Counted from the stretch's first letter, positions 7,569 to 16,475 are shown. The stretch: 64,000 nucleotides of DNA from Rhodocyclales bacterium (GCA_003105015.1 PQAF01000005.1:55108-119107), one strand, 5' to 3'. Notes: generated from the sequence alone by a model not told the origin. Numbers and translations: made by a program.

Positions 7569-8423
7569 ATGGGATCCCGCGGGATTTCCGGCGCCGGACT
7601 CGGCTTCAGGCGGGAGCTCATCCCCGCCCTGAAGGCCGGGGTGCCCGATGCCATCCGTTTCTTCGAGATCGCTCCCGAAAACTGGCTCGGTATGGGCGGG
7701 CGCTCGGCGAAGGATCTGCGCGCCTTCACAGAGCGTCATCCTTTCGTCTGTCATGGCCTGTCGCTCTCGCTCGGCGGGCCGGCGCCGCTCGACGAGACGC
7801 TGCTGCGGCGGATCAAGGCCTTCATGCGCGAGCACGGCATGACGCTCTACACCGAGCACCTATCCTGGTGCGGCGACGACGGCCAGCTCTACGACCTGCT
7901 GCCCATTCCGTTCACGGAAGAGGCCGTGCGCTGGACGGCGGAACGAGTAAGACGCGCCCAAGACATCCTCGGTATGCGCATCGGCCTGGAAAATGCCTCC
8001 TACTATGTCGCCCCGCCGGGCGCGGAGATGAACGAGATCGAATTCATCCGCTCGGTCATCGAGGAGGCCGATTGCCTGCTGCACCTCGATGTGAACAACA
8101 TCTACGTCAACAGCCTCAACCATACATTCAACCCGATGCGCTTCCTGAAGGCCCTGCCGTTGGAACGCACCTGCTACATCCATGTCGCTGGCCACTACGT
8201 CGAACCGGATGGCCTGGTAGTGGACACCCACGGCGCACCGGTCATCGATCCGGTGTGGGCCCTGCTGGATGCGGCCTATGCCGTCTGCGGGCCCGTGCCG
8301 ACCTGCCTCGAGCGCGATTTCAACATCCCCGACCTCGACGAGCTGGCGAGGGAAGTCAGCGTGATTGCCAGTTTCCAGTGCCGTCATGCGCCGACTGACT
8401 TTTGCCGGAGGGCCGAGGGATGA
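7569..8423 (+). CDS. hvfB: DUF692 multinuclear iron oxidase (HvfB/BufB)
   Basis: The 284-residue enzyme belongs to the DUF692 (MNIO) family, TIM-barrel non-haem iron oxidases that modify cysteine residues in ribosomal peptides. Metal-ligand motifs are visible in order: CHGLSLSLGG, LYTEHLSW, GLENASYY, LHLDVNNIYVN, YIHVAGH, VDTHG and CLERDFNIP. The start at 7569 follows the precursor stop by 20 bases; in-frame codons further upstream overlap the precursor in another frame. It should act in the cytoplasm on the adjacent precursor before export. The last codons contain a copy of the 24-bp motif (8379-8402), and the stop overlaps the next start. Confidence 0.92.
   Translation: MGSRGISGAGLGFRRELIPALKAGVPDAIRFFEIAPENWLGMGGRSAKDLRAFTERHPFVCHGLSLSLGGPAPLDETLLRRIKAFMREHGMTLYTEHLSWCGDDGQLYDLLPIPFTEEAVRWTAERVRRAQDILGMRIGLENASYYVAPPGAEMNEIEFIRSVIEEADCLLHLDVNNIYVNSLNHTFNPMRFLKALPLERTCYIHVAGHYVEPDGLVVDTHGAPVIDPVWALLDAAYAVCGPVPTCLERDFNIPDLDELAREVSVIASFQCRHAPTDFCRRAEG
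8379..8402 (+). repeat. 24-bp dispersed motif, copy 2 (3' end of hvfB)
   Basis: TGCCGT-N8-GACTGACTTT with an exact 10-base core and a fourth T following. It is read here in the frame giving PTDF, unlike most other coding copies, which give LTF. Confidence 0.85.
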
Positions 8424-9172
8424 ATGCGCCGCAGCCGGAATTCCAGCGCTTCCAATTCGCCTTCGCACGCCACGTGCGCGACCCGCGCGGTACTGCGCGT
8501 CCCGCCGGCGTGCCGGCACGGCGCATGGATCTCTACAACGAGCTGCTCTTCAACAACATCGAGTCAAGCCTGAATACCTGCTTCCCGGTGTCGCGCGACA
8601 TGCTCGGTGCGCGGCGCTGGCCCAGGCTGGTGCGCGCCTTCTTCCGCGACTGGCGCTGCCTTACGCCCCACTACCGCGAGATTCCGCGCGAGTTCGTCCG
8701 CTATCTTTCTGAAGCCGCCCCCGCCGCAAACTTGCCGCCCTGGCTGGCCGAGCTGGCGCACTACGAATGGGCCGAACTGGCAGTCGACATCATGGAAACC
8801 CCAGAGCCCCCGCCCTGCGATGCCGAGGGGGACCTTCTCGATCGGCGCCCGGTGTTTGCGCCGGCGCTGATGAATCTCGCCTATGCCTGGCCGGTGCACC
8901 GCATCGGCCCGTCGCATCGCCCGCGCAAGCCGGTCCCGGCCCACCTGCTGGTGTTCCGCAGGCGCGACGACAGCGTCGGCTTCATGGAACTCAACCCCGT
9001 TTCGGCACGGCTCGTCGTCCTTCTTCAGGAATACGGCATAACCGGACGCGAGGCGGCACTGCGCATCGCGGACGAACTGGCCCATCCCGACTGCGACATC
9101 GTGACCGCCGGGGCTGAAGTAACCCTCGAAGCGATGCGCCAGTCCGGCGCAATTTATGGAACCAGTACATGA
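8420..9172 (+). CDS. hvfC: DUF2063 RiPP maturation partner (HvfC/BufC)
   Basis: The 250-residue product has the DUF2063 N-terminal domain: [29 protein letters not shown] (family pattern YRNLFFNNIEGFLSSAFPV), [20 protein letters not shown], and [13 protein letters not shown], then a PqqD-like C-terminal half. In this system the partner binds the precursor leader and presents it to the DUF692 enzyme. The ATG at 8420 overlaps the hvfB stop (ATGA) and the 3' end overlaps the DoxX gene, so the four genes are one translation-coupled unit. Confidence 0.9.
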   Translation: MNAPQPEFQRFQFAFARHVRDPRGTARPAGVPARRMDLYNELLFNNIESSLNTCFPVSRDMLGARRWPRLVRAFFRDWRCLTPHYREIPREFVRYLSEAAPAANLPPWLAELAHYEWAELAVDIMETPEPPPCDAEGDLLDRRPVFAPALMNLAYAWPVHRIGPSHRPRKPVPAHLLVFRRRDDSVGFMELNPVSARLVVLLQEYGITGREAALRIADELAHPDCDIVTAGAEVTLEAMRQSGAIYGTST

Positions 9173-9699
9173 TGCAACTCGCCAACAGAATCCTCTCCCT
9201 CCTCGACGGCGCCGGCGCCTGGCTCGCCCCGCTCGGCCTGCGCCTGATCCTCGCCTGGGAATATTTCGAGGCCGGCCTGGAGAAATTCCGCGGCGAGAAC
9301 TGGTTCGGCGACATCCGGGACCAGTTCCCCTTCCCCTTCAGCGTCGTTCCGCCCGAAATCAGTTGGCAACTGGCGACCTGGTTCGAACTGGCCGGCGGCG
9401 TGGCGCTGCTGATCGGCTTCGGCACGCGCTTCTTCTCGGCCTCGCTCTTCGTGCTCACCGTCGTCGCCATCGCCGCGGTGCATTGGCCGGCCGAGTGGCT
9501 CACCCTGGCCGAGTTGGCGCAGGGCTACGCGCTCACCGACAAGGGTCAGGGCAATTACAAACTGCCGCTGATCTTTCTCGTCATGCTGCTGCCGCTGATC
9601 CTCACCGGGCCGGGCCGCCTCAGCCTGGACGCGTGGATCGCGCGACGGCTGTCGATGACGGGGAGCCGAAACTTTGGCAAAGTAGCCGCAGGATGCTGA
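9169..9699 (+). CDS. DoxX-family membrane protein of the metallophore cluster
   Basis: The 176-residue protein has four predicted membrane helices, with [60 protein letters not shown] and [19 protein letters not shown]. The R-x6-EKF and E-x2-GG motifs fit DoxX. DoxX proteins are regular companions of DUF692/DUF2063 clusters, with a suggested redox or export-related role that is not settled. Its start overlaps hvfC and its end overlaps the sigma-factor start by 7 bases. Confidence 0.85.
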   Translation: MMQLANRILSLLDGAGAWLAPLGLRLILAWEYFEAGLEKFRGENWFGDIRDQFPFPFSVVPPEISWQLATWFELAGGVALLIGFGTRFFSASLFVLTVVAIAAVHWPAEWLTLAELAQGYALTDKGQGNYKLPLIFLVMLLPLILTGPGRLSLDAWIARRLSMTGSRNFGKVAAGC

Positions 9700-10199
9700 A
9701 CCCCTTCCGCCAGCGCCAGTTCGACCAGGCCGCGCGCGCCTACGGCGCCGACCTGTACCGCTACGCCTACTGGCTGTGCCGCGACCGCTTCGTCGCCGAG
9801 GAGCTGGTGCAGGAGACCTTCGCCCGCGCCTGGAAGAACTGGGACAGCCTGGAGGATCTCGCCGCGGCCAAGCCCTGGCTGATCACCATCCTGCGCAACG
9901 AGCACGCCCGGCTCTACGAGCGCAAGCGCCTCGACATCGGCGACGAGGATCCGCAGGAGCTGGAGATTCCGTCGCGCGACCGCCCCGGCGACCATCTCGA
10001 GCTGGAACAGCTGGTCGAGGAACTGCCGCCCGCCTACCGCGAGCCGCTGGTGCTGCAGGTGCTGGGCGGCTACGAGTGCAAGGAGATCGCCGAGATGCTC
10101 GGCACCACCGAGGGGGCCGTGATGACCCGCCTCACCCGCGCGCGGCAGGCGCTGCGCGCCCATCTCGAAACAAGCGACCGTGCAAGGAGGTCGATATGA
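9693..10199 (+). CDS. ECF sigma factor controlling the metallophore cluster (inferred)
   Basis: This 168-residue sigma factor has a region 2 ([30 protein letters not shown]) and a region 4 helix-turn-helix ([19 protein letters not shown]). The start at 9693 ([10 protein letters not shown]) overlaps the DoxX stop and follows GCAGG; an earlier in-frame reading has no homology-like content. It sits directly upstream of a zinc-type anti-sigma gene with ATGA-like overlap. By analogy with SigF-controlled bufferin operons it probably drives the cluster under metal stress. Confidence 0.92.
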   Translation: MLNPFRQRQFDQAARAYGADLYRYAYWLCRDRFVAEELVQETFARAWKNWDSLEDLAAAKPWLITILRNEHARLYERKRLDIGDEDPQELEIPSRDRPGDHLELEQLVEELPPAYREPLVLQVLGGYECKEIAEMLGTTEGAVMTRLTRARQALRAHLETSDRARRSI

Positions 10200-10888
10200 A
10201 CTGCCTCGAATTCCGCCGCGACAAGCTCGCCGACCCGCGCCGCCTCTCTCCGGAAGCGGCGGCGCACCTGAACGACTGCGCCGCCTGCCGCGGCTTCGCC
10301 GCCGAAGTCGACGAGAACGAGGCGCGCCTCGCCGCCGTGCTCGACGTGCCGGTGCCGGAGGGCATCGCCGAGCGCATCATCCTGCGCCGCAAGGCGCAAA
10401 CCCGCTTCTCGCCGCGCCTGGGCATGCTCGCCGCCTCGCTGGTGCTGACTTTCGCCTTCGGCCTGCACCAGTGGAAGGACGCCGGCTCGCAGGAATACGC
10501 GCGGCTGGCCATCGAGCACGTCATGCACGAGCCGGAGTCCTTCACCAGCACCCGTCTGGCCGATCCCGAACTCCTGCGCCGGGTCATGCACACCTTCGGC
10601 GGCGAGATGCAGGCTTCGCTCGGCAAGGTGCGCTACATGAAACTCTGCCCGGTGCCCGAGGGCACCGGCTGGCACATCGTCTTCGAGGCCGAGGACGGCA
10701 AGCTGGCTACGCTGATCCTCATCCCGGCCAAGCGCATGAAGACCGACGCCGAGCAGGCCCAGGTCGGCGGCTGGAACGCCGTGGCGCGGCCCGGCGGACA
10801 GGGCTTCTACGCCGTCATCGCCGATTCGCCGGACGCCCTCGCCAAGGCCGACGAGTTGGTGCGTCAGCGCGTGCGCTGGCGCAGCTGA
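10196..10888 (+). CDS. DUF3379 membrane anti-sigma factor
   Basis: The 230-residue protein starts [10 protein letters not shown] and has a zinc anti-sigma signature H24-x3-C28-x2-C31 (HLNDCAAC), then one membrane helix at about 73-90 (LGMLAASLVLTFAFGL) and a periplasmic DUF3379 domain. This is the architecture of a transmembrane anti-sigma factor holding the preceding ECF factor inactive. It overlaps the sigma gene stop. The codons of the membrane helix contain a weaker copy of the 24-bp motif (10429-10452). Confidence 0.88.
   Translation: MNCLEFRRDKLADPRRLSPEAAAHLNDCAACRGFAAEVDENEARLAAVLDVPVPEGIAERIILRRKAQTRFSPRLGMLAASLVLTFAFGLHQWKDAGSQEYARLAIEHVMHEPESFTSTRLADPELLRRVMHTFGGEMQASLGKVRYMKLCPVPEGTGWHIVFEAEDGKLATLILIPAKRMKTDAEQAQVGGWNAVARPGGQGFYAVIADSPDALAKADELVRQRVRWRS
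10429..10452 (+). repeat. 24-bp dispersed motif, copy 3 (degenerate, in anti-sigma gene)
   Basis: CGCCGC-N8-TGCTGACTTT: spacing kept, one mismatch in the left block and two in the right block. It encodes LVLTF within a membrane helix, so this copy could be coincidental. Confidence 0.35.
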
Positions 10889-10895
10889 GGCACCC

Positions 10896-11381
10896 GTGGC
10901 GGACCGGCTTCGCTGCCTCTGTGCAGCCGTGCTCATGGCAGCGGCGCTCCCGTTGCAGGCCGCGGACGGAACGGTTCCGCCCGCCGAGCCTCAGGCGCTG
11001 AACCGCTTCCTGCAGGCCGGCACGTATAAGAGCTGGCCGCGCGAATCCGCACCGCACCCCTCGCGCGGGCCGCATCCCGTCACGGTGCTCACCTACCTGA
11101 ATCCCGCCATGCAGGCCTCGCTCGCCGCCGGCAGGAAGGATCACCCTGCCGGCAGCGCCATCGTCAAGGAGCTCTTCGACGACCAGGGAGCAATCCGCGG
11201 CTGGGCGGTGTCGATCAAGACCGGGGCGAAGAGCCGTCTCGGCAAGGGCTGGTACTGGTACGAGGTGCTCTCTCCCGCAGCGGACGCCAAGCCCGACTAT
11301 GCCGGCCAGGGCCTGCTGCTCTGCTCGGCCTGCCACGCCACGGGGAAGGACTACGTCCTGTCGGACTTCCCATTGAAGTAG
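10896..11381 (+). CDS. Cytochrome P460-like c-type haem protein
   Basis: The 161-residue product uses a GTG start 7 bases after the anti-sigma stop. It has a signal peptide (about 1-23, ending LQAAD) and one haem-binding motif CSACH at 143-147 near the C-terminus, the position used by cytochrome P460. The body (YKSWPRE, KELFDDQGAIRGWAVSIK, GWYWYEV) matches the P460 fold. P460 proteins of ammonia oxidisers convert hydroxylamine; others act in detoxification. A haem-crosslinking lysine cannot be assigned from sequence alone. Its position after the metallophore cluster suggests a stress role. Confidence 0.8.
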   Translation: MADRLRCLCAAVLMAAALPLQAADGTVPPAEPQALNRFLQAGTYKSWPRESAPHPSRGPHPVTVLTYLNPAMQASLAAGRKDHPAGSAIVKELFDDQGAIRGWAVSIKTGAKSRLGKGWYWYEVLSPAADAKPDYAGQGLLLCSACHATGKDYVLSDFPLK

Positions 11382-11384
11382 GCC

Positions 11385-12143
11385 ATGGGAAAACTCCTTG
11401 CCCTGTGCGCAGGACTGGTCGCCGGCCTGCCCCTCCAGGCGGCCGCCGCCTGCAGCGCCGGCTCGGGCCCCACCTTGAATCCGCTGATCGAGTTGTACAC
11501 CTCGGAAGGCTGCAGCAGCTGCCCGCCCGCCGACCGGTGGCTCGCGGAGCTCAAGGCAGGCCCGGCGGTGCCGCTGGCGCTGCACGTGGACTACTGGGAT
11601 TACATCGGCTGGCGCGACCGCTTCGCCGATGCGCGCTTCTCCGCGCGCCAGCGCGAGGTGGCGCGCCGCACCGGCGGCCGCGTCATCTACACGCCGCAGG
11701 TGGTGCTCGACGGCCGCGACTTCCGTGCCTGGTCCCGGCCGGACACCGTCATGCAGGGGATCGGGCAGGCCGCCGCGAAGCCGGCCCGGGCAAGAATTTC
11801 GCTCTCGGCCGAGGAGAAATCGGCCGGAAACTGGTCGCTGCGCCTGGAGGGCGATGTCGCCCAGCGCCAGGGCCGTGCCGCGGCCTATCTCGCCGTCTTC
11901 GAAAACGGCCTGGAAACCGAGGTACGCGCCGGCGAAAACGCAGGCGCCCGGCTGCGTCACAGCAATGTGGTACGCGAATGGTTCGGGCCTGTCGCCATCG
12001 CCACCGACGGCCGTTTCGCCTACTCGCGCGAGCTGAAGCGCGCCGACATCGATTACAGGAAGGCCGGTCTGGCCGCCTTCATCGAGGACCCCGACACGGG
12101 CGAGGTCCTGCAGGCCCTGGCGCTGCCCTTCTGTCCAGGCTGA
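11385..12143 (+). CDS. DUF1223 secreted thioredoxin-fold protein
   Basis: The 252-residue protein begins 3 bases after the P460-like gene with a signal peptide (about 1-21). The motif ELYTSEGCSSCPPADRWL has a CxxC pair (Cys43, Cys46) as in other DUF1223 proteins, followed by HVDYWDYIGWRD and YTPQVVLDGR with the cis-Pro typical of the thioredoxin fold. Function is not established for the family; a periplasmic thiol or metal-handling role is likely from the CxxC and from the neighbours. Confidence 0.88.
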   Translation: MGKLLALCAGLVAGLPLQAAAACSAGSGPTLNPLIELYTSEGCSSCPPADRWLAELKAGPAVPLALHVDYWDYIGWRDRFADARFSARQREVARRTGGRVIYTPQVVLDGRDFRAWSRPDTVMQGIGQAAAKPARARISLSAEEKSAGNWSLRLEGDVAQRQGRAAAYLAVFENGLETEVRAGENAGARLRHSNVVREWFGPVAIATDGRFAYSRELKRADIDYRKAGLAAFIEDPDTGEVLQALALPFCPG

Positions 12144-12166
12144 TCCCATCGACCGGAGAACCCCCC

Positions 12167-12697
12167 ATGTCCCGACTCATGCCAAGACAACCCGTGCCCG
12201 CCCTCCACGTGCCCACCGTCGGCGGCGACGACTGGGCTCTTGCCGCGCAGCGGCCCGAGCGCTTCACGCTGATCGTCTTCTACCGGGGACTGCATTGTCC
12301 GATCTGCCGGACCTACCTGGGCGAACTGGACAAGCTGGCGGGAGAGTTCGCGTCGCGCGGCGTGTCGATCCTTGCCGTCAGCAGCGACAGCGCCGAACGC
12401 GCCGCGACGGCCCGCGAGCAATGGGGACTGGGCAACCTGACGGTCGGCCACAGCCTCGGGCTCGATGTCGCCCGCGCCTGGGGACTGTACGTCTCCTCCA
12501 GCCGCGGCAAGACCTCCATCGGCATCGAGGAGCCGGCGCAGTTCAGCGAGCCGGGCATCTTCCTCGTGCGGCCCGACGGCACGCTTTACTGGGGCAATGT
12601 CTCGACCATGCCGTTTGCCCGCCCGCATTTCCGGGAAATCCTCGGCGCGCTCGACTTCGTCGTCAAGAACGACTATCCGGCACGCGGAGAGGCCTAG
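12167..12697 (+). CDS. Peroxiredoxin-like AhpC/TSA family protein
   Basis: The 176-residue protein has FYRGLHCPICRTYLGELD with Cys44 and Cys47 in place of the single peroxidatic cysteine of classic peroxiredoxins, followed by the thioredoxin-like segments VSILAVSSDSAERAA and GIFLVRPDGTLYWGN. The CPxC arrangement is that of the AhpC/TSA peroxiredoxin-like subgroup. The start at 12167 follows GGAGAACCCCCC. It is 23 bases after the DUF1223 gene and probably in the same transcript. No signal peptide is seen. Confidence 0.85.
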   Translation: MSRLMPRQPVPALHVPTVGGDDWALAAQRPERFTLIVFYRGLHCPICRTYLGELDKLAGEFASRGVSILAVSSDSAERAATAREQWGLGNLTVGHSLGLDVARAWGLYVSSSRGKTSIGIEEPAQFSEPGIFLVRPDGTLYWGNVSTMPFARPHFREILGALDFVVKNDYPARGEA

Positions 12698-12739
12698 GGT
12701 CAGTTCGCATACATTCTGCCGCCGGGCCGCCGAGGCATA

Positions 12740-13237
12740 ATGGCGGCCATGAAAGCACACCATATCCATTTCGCCGGCGGCCTCGGCAGCCTCGCCCTGG
12801 TCGGCTTCGCCGTCTACTACCTGCAGGCCGCCATCGGCCTGCTGCCCTGCCCGCTCTGCGTGATGCAGCGCATTGCCTACATCCTGTTCGGCATCACCGC
12901 CCTCGTGGCGGCCTTCCATCGCCCGGCCGGCGCGGGGCGCTGGCTTTACCTCGCCCTGCTCGACCTGTGGGCGACGCTGGGCGCGGCGGTCGCCGGCTGG
13001 CAGGTGTACCTCACCTACAATCCGCAGGCCGCCGAGTGCGGCATCAGCCCCGAGGAGCGCTTCCTCAACGGCCTGCCGCTGGCCAAGTGGTGGCCGGCCA
13101 TGTTCGAGGCCAACGGCGACTGCACCAAGGTGGACTGGACCTTCCTCGGCCTCTCGATACCCGAACTGTCGCTGATCGCCTTCGTGCTGCTCTCCGGCCT
13201 CGCCGTCGTCGCCGCGTTAAGGCCCGCCGCACGTTAA
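12740..13237 (+). CDS. dsbB: Disulfide bond formation protein DsbB
   Basis: The 165-residue protein has four membrane helices, the first active pair Cys-Pro-Leu-Cys (37-40) after helix 1 and a second periplasmic pair around AECGISPEE and NGDCTKVDW. This is the DsbB layout that reoxidises DsbA and passes electrons to quinone. The start is either 12740 or 12749 (MKAHHIHFAGG); the latter lacks nothing of the family. It follows a run of thiol-active proteins, which fits a periplasmic redox theme. Confidence 0.93.
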   Translation: MAAMKAHHIHFAGGLGSLALVGFAVYYLQAAIGLLPCPLCVMQRIAYILFGITALVAAFHRPAGAGRWLYLALLDLWATLGAAVAGWQVYLTYNPQAAECGISPEERFLNGLPLAKWWPAMFEANGDCTKVDWTFLGLSIPELSLIAFVLLSGLAVVAALRPAAR

Positions 13238-13249
13238 AATAGCGGCACC

Positions 13250-15016
13250 ATGAGCAACGACAAGAACGCGCCCGCCGCGGCGCCTGTCTCGAACTTCATC
13301 CGCCAGATCATCGAGGCCGACCTCGCCGCCGGCAAGCACGCCGGGGTGACGTGGGGAGGCAAGCCCGGCCCGGCCGCCGCCCATGCCGGCGCCCCCGCCG
13401 ACCCGGCGAAGATCCGCACGCGCTTCCCGCCCGAGCCGAACGGCTATCTCCACATCGGCCACGCCAAGTCGATCTGCCTGAACTTCGGCCTGGCGCGCGA
13501 CTACGCCGGCGCCTGCCACCTGCGCTTCGACGACACCAATCCGGAGAAGGAGGAGCAGGAGTACGTCGATTCGATCATCGACGCCGTCCGCTGGCTCGGC
13601 TTCGACTGGGGCCCGAACGGCTATTTCGCCTCGGACTACTTCGACTTCATGTACGAGGCGGCGCAATACCTGATCCGCAGCGGCCACGCCTACGTCGACT
13701 CGCAGAGCGCCGAGGAGATGCGGCTGAACCGCGGCACGCTGACCGAGCCGGGCAAGGACAGCCCCTGGCGCGGGCGCAGCGCCAAGGAGAACCTCGAGCT
13801 CTTCCGCCGCATGGCGGCCGGCGAGTTCCCCGACGGCGCCCATGTGCTGCGGGCGAAGATCGACATGGCCTCGGGCAACATCAATCTGCGCGACCCGGCG
13901 ATCTACCGCATCCGCAAGGCCGTGCACCACCGCGCCGGCGACAAGTGGAACGTGTACCCGATGTACACCTTCGCCCACCCGATCGAGGACGCGCTGGAGC
14001 GCATCACGCATTCCATCTGCACCCTCGAGTTCGAGGCGCAGCGCCCCTTCTACGACTGGCTGCTGGAGCGCCTCGCCGAGGGCGGGCTGCTGGCGAAGCC
14101 GCTGCCGCAGCAGATCGAGTTCGCCCGCCTCAACCTCAGCTATGTCGTGCTGTCGAAGCGGAAACTCATCCAGCTGGTGCAGGAGAAGCACGTCGACGGC
14201 TGGGACGATCCGCGCCTGCCGACGCTGGCCGGCGCGCGCCGGCGCGGCTACACGCCCGAAGGCTTCCGCGCCTTCGCCGAGCGCATCGGCGTCGCCAAGG
14301 CCGATTCGTGGATCGACTACGGCGTGCTGGAAGAGTGCATGCGCGACGACCTCAACGCGCGCGCCGAGCGCCGCGTCGCCGTGCTCGACCCGCTCAAGCT
14401 CGTCATCGACAACTATCCGGCGGGGCAGGCCGAGGAGTGCTTCGCGCCGAACCACCCGCAGCAGCCTGAGCTCGGCAAGCGCGCCATGCCCTTCTCGCGC
14501 GAACTGTGGATCGAGCGCGAGGACTTCACGGAAAACCCGCCGAAGGGCTATTTCCGCCTCTTCCCCGGCAACAGCGTGCGCCTTCGCTACGGCTACGTCG
14601 TCAAGTGCACCGGCTGCGAGAAGGATGCGGCCGGCCACGTCACCGCCGTGCATTGCGAGTATTTCCCCGACTCGAAGAGCGGCACGCCGGGCGCCGACGC
14701 CTACAAGGTGAAGGGCAACCTCCACTGGGTGAGCGCGAAGCACGCCTACCGCTGCGAAGTGCGCCTCTACGACCGGTTGTTCAAGGAAGCCAACCCCGGC
14801 GCCGGCGGCCGCGATTATCTGGAAGACCTCAACCCGAATTCCAAGACGCTCATCACGGCCTGCCTCGAACCCGCGCTGAAGGACGCCAGCCCGGAAGCGC
14901 GCTTCCAGTTCGAGCGCCACGGCTACTTCGTCGCCGACCGCATCGACTCGAAGCCGGGCGCGCCGGTGTTCAACCGCACGGTGACGCTGAAGGACTCCTG
15001 GGCGAAGGGCGGCTAG
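13250..15016 (+). CDS. glnS: Glutamine-tRNA ligase
   Basis: The 588-residue class I aminoacyl-tRNA synthetase charges tRNA-Gln. The HIGH signature is EPNGYLHIGHAKSI and the KMSKS counterpart is VVLSKRKL. The RFDDTNPEKEEQEYVDSI and DLNPNSK segments are typical GlnRS sequence. The N-terminus is about 40 residues longer than in E. coli, as in other betaproteobacteria. A TAAAAT at 13235-13240 just before the ATG is a typical -10-like sequence but no good -35 was found. Confidence 0.97.
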   Translation: MSNDKNAPAAAPVSNFIRQIIEADLAAGKHAGVTWGGKPGPAAAHAGAPADPAKIRTRFPPEPNGYLHIGHAKSICLNFGLARDYAGACHLRFDDTNPEKEEQEYVDSIIDAVRWLGFDWGPNGYFASDYFDFMYEAAQYLIRSGHAYVDSQSAEEMRLNRGTLTEPGKDSPWRGRSAKENLELFRRMAAGEFPDGAHVLRAKIDMASGNINLRDPAIYRIRKAVHHRAGDKWNVYPMYTFAHPIEDALERITHSICTLEFEAQRPFYDWLLERLAEGGLLAKPLPQQIEFARLNLSYVVLSKRKLIQLVQEKHVDGWDDPRLPTLAGARRRGYTPEGFRAFAERIGVAKADSWIDYGVLEECMRDDLNARAERRVAVLDPLKLVIDNYPAGQAEECFAPNHPQQPELGKRAMPFSRELWIEREDFTENPPKGYFRLFPGNSVRLRYGYVVKCTGCEKDAAGHVTAVHCEYFPDSKSGTPGADAYKVKGNLHWVSAKHAYRCEVRLYDRLFKEANPGAGGRDYLEDLNPNSKTLITACLEPALKDASPEARFQFERHGYFVADRIDSKPGAPVFNRTVTLKDSWAKGG

Positions 15017-15088
15017 GTTTTCCGCCTCGCCCCGCCCGCGCCCGGCGCCAGGCCGGTGCGGAAGCGGCCCCTGCACAAGCCGGCGGGA

Positions 15089-15112
15089 AAAGTCAGTCCG
15101 CGCGGCACGGCG
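15089..15112 (-). repeat. 24-bp dispersed motif, copy 4 (intergenic, after glnS)
   Basis: On the minus strand this is CGCCGT-N8-GACTGACTTT with both blocks exact. It lies in the 260-base gap between glnS and cfa, outside any convincing gene, and upstream of the cfa promoter. Confidence 0.88.
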
Positions 15113-15122
15113 CAATGGCCGC

Positions 15123-15150
15123 TTGATCCCTCCGATTACTGGTCTATATT
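15123..15150 (+). promoter_or_regulatory. Candidate sigma-70 promoter of cfa
   Basis: TTGATC (15123-15128) and TATATT (15145-15150) with a 16-base spacer precede the cfa gene, leaving a leader of about 120 nt. The rest of the 15017-15276 gap holds the 24-bp motif and nothing else recognisable. Confidence 0.5.
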
Positions 15151-15276
15151 GTCATAAAAGGCCAGCCTGACCGGCCGGCCGATATTCCAAACGAATCCTC
15201 CTCCTCTTCCTTCGGCATCTCTTGCCGGAGGCGATTGTTTTGCCGACCTTGCCTGCTGACCGAACGGGGAGGCCTC

Positions 15277-16470
15277 ATGTTCTGGCAAAGACGCTTCGAC
15301 GACTTCATCGCCCGCCAGGGCGGCCACGACGTGCCGCTGCGGCTGCGGCTGTGGAACGGCCGCGAGGCCGCCCTCGGCCCGTCGCCCCGCGTCACCTTCG
15401 AGATCAAGTCGATTTCCGCCCTGCGCCGCCTGCTGCGCCCCTCGCTCGCCTCGCTCGGCCAGGCCTATGTCGACGGCCTGATCGACATCGAGGGCACCAT
15501 CGACGACGTGATCGCCGTCGCCGCCCGGCTCTCCGCCCATGCCGGACGCCAGGTGCGCCGCGCCGCGCGCATGATGCGCCACACGCGGCGCGTCGACGCC
15601 GAGGCCATCGCCTACCACTACGACGTCTCCAACGATTTCTACCGCCTCTGGCTGGACGAGGAGATGGTGTATTCCTGCGCCTATTTCCGCAGCCCGGACG
15701 ACAGCCTGGAGCAGGCCCAACTCGCCAAGATCGACCACATCCTGACGAAGCTCCGCCTCGCACCCGGCCAGCGCCTGCTCGACATCGGCTGCGGCTGGGG
15801 CGCGCTGGCGCTGCGCGCGGCGCGCGACTACGGCGCCAGCGTCGTCGGCATCACGCTGTCGCAGAACCAGCACGATCTGGCGCGTGCGCGCGTGGCGGAG
15901 GCGGGGCTCGCAGACCGGGTGGACATCCGCCTGCAGGACTACCGCGACGTGAGTGAAAAATTCGACCGCATCGTCAGCGTCGGCATGCTCGAGCATGTCG
16001 GCCTGAAGAACCTGCACGGCTATTTCGCCAAGACCCGCGCCCTGCTGGCCGACGGCGGCGTCTGCCTGAACCACGGCATCACGTCCACCGATGCGGACTC
16101 GGCCGAGGCGCCCTTCGGCGGCGGCGAGTTCATCGAGCGCTACGTCTTCCCGCACGGCGAGCTGCCGCACATCGGCTTCCTGCTGAAGGAGATGGCCGCC
16201 GCCGGGCTGGAGGCGACCGACGTCGAGAACCTGCGCCGCCACTACGCCCTCACCGCCCGCCACTGGAGCCGGCGCTTCGAGCGCAACGGCACGCAGCTCC
16301 GCGCGCTGGCGGGCGAGAAGCGCTACCGCATCTGGCGCACCTACCTCGCCGGCTGCGCCTACGGCTTCGAGCAGGACTGGATCTCCCTGCACCAGGTGCT
16401 CGCCGTCAAGGCGGGCGGCCCGGGCGCGAATCCCCTGCCGCTGACGCGCGATTACATGTACGCCGGCTGA
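15277..16470 (+). CDS. cfa: Cyclopropane-fatty-acyl-phospholipid synthase
   Basis: The 397-residue SAM-dependent methyltransferase adds a methylene bridge to unsaturated acyl chains of membrane phospholipids. The SAM-binding motif LLDIGCGWGALALRAA and the family segments YHYDVSNDFYRLWLDEEMVYSCAYF, GITLSQNQ, FDRIVSVGMLEHVG and GGEFIERYVFPHGELPHIG are clear. The start at 15277 (MFWQRRFDDF) follows GGGGAGG; 14 in-frame codons upstream are not family-like. A copy of the 24-bp motif flanks the gene on each side in the same orientation. Confidence 0.95.
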   Translation: MFWQRRFDDFIARQGGHDVPLRLRLWNGREAALGPSPRVTFEIKSISALRRLLRPSLASLGQAYVDGLIDIEGTIDDVIAVAARLSAHAGRQVRRAARMMRHTRRVDAEAIAYHYDVSNDFYRLWLDEEMVYSCAYFRSPDDSLEQAQLAKIDHILTKLRLAPGQRLLDIGCGWGALALRAARDYGASVVGITLSQNQHDLARARVAEAGLADRVDIRLQDYRDVSEKFDRIVSVGMLEHVGLKNLHGYFAKTRALLADGGVCLNHGITSTDADSAEAPFGGGEFIERYVFPHGELPHIGFLLKEMAAAGLEATDVENLRRHYALTARHWSRRFERNGTQLRALAGEKRYRIWRTYLAGCAYGFEQDWISLHQVLAVKAGGPGANPLPLTRDYMYAG

Positions 16471-16475
16471 AGCCG

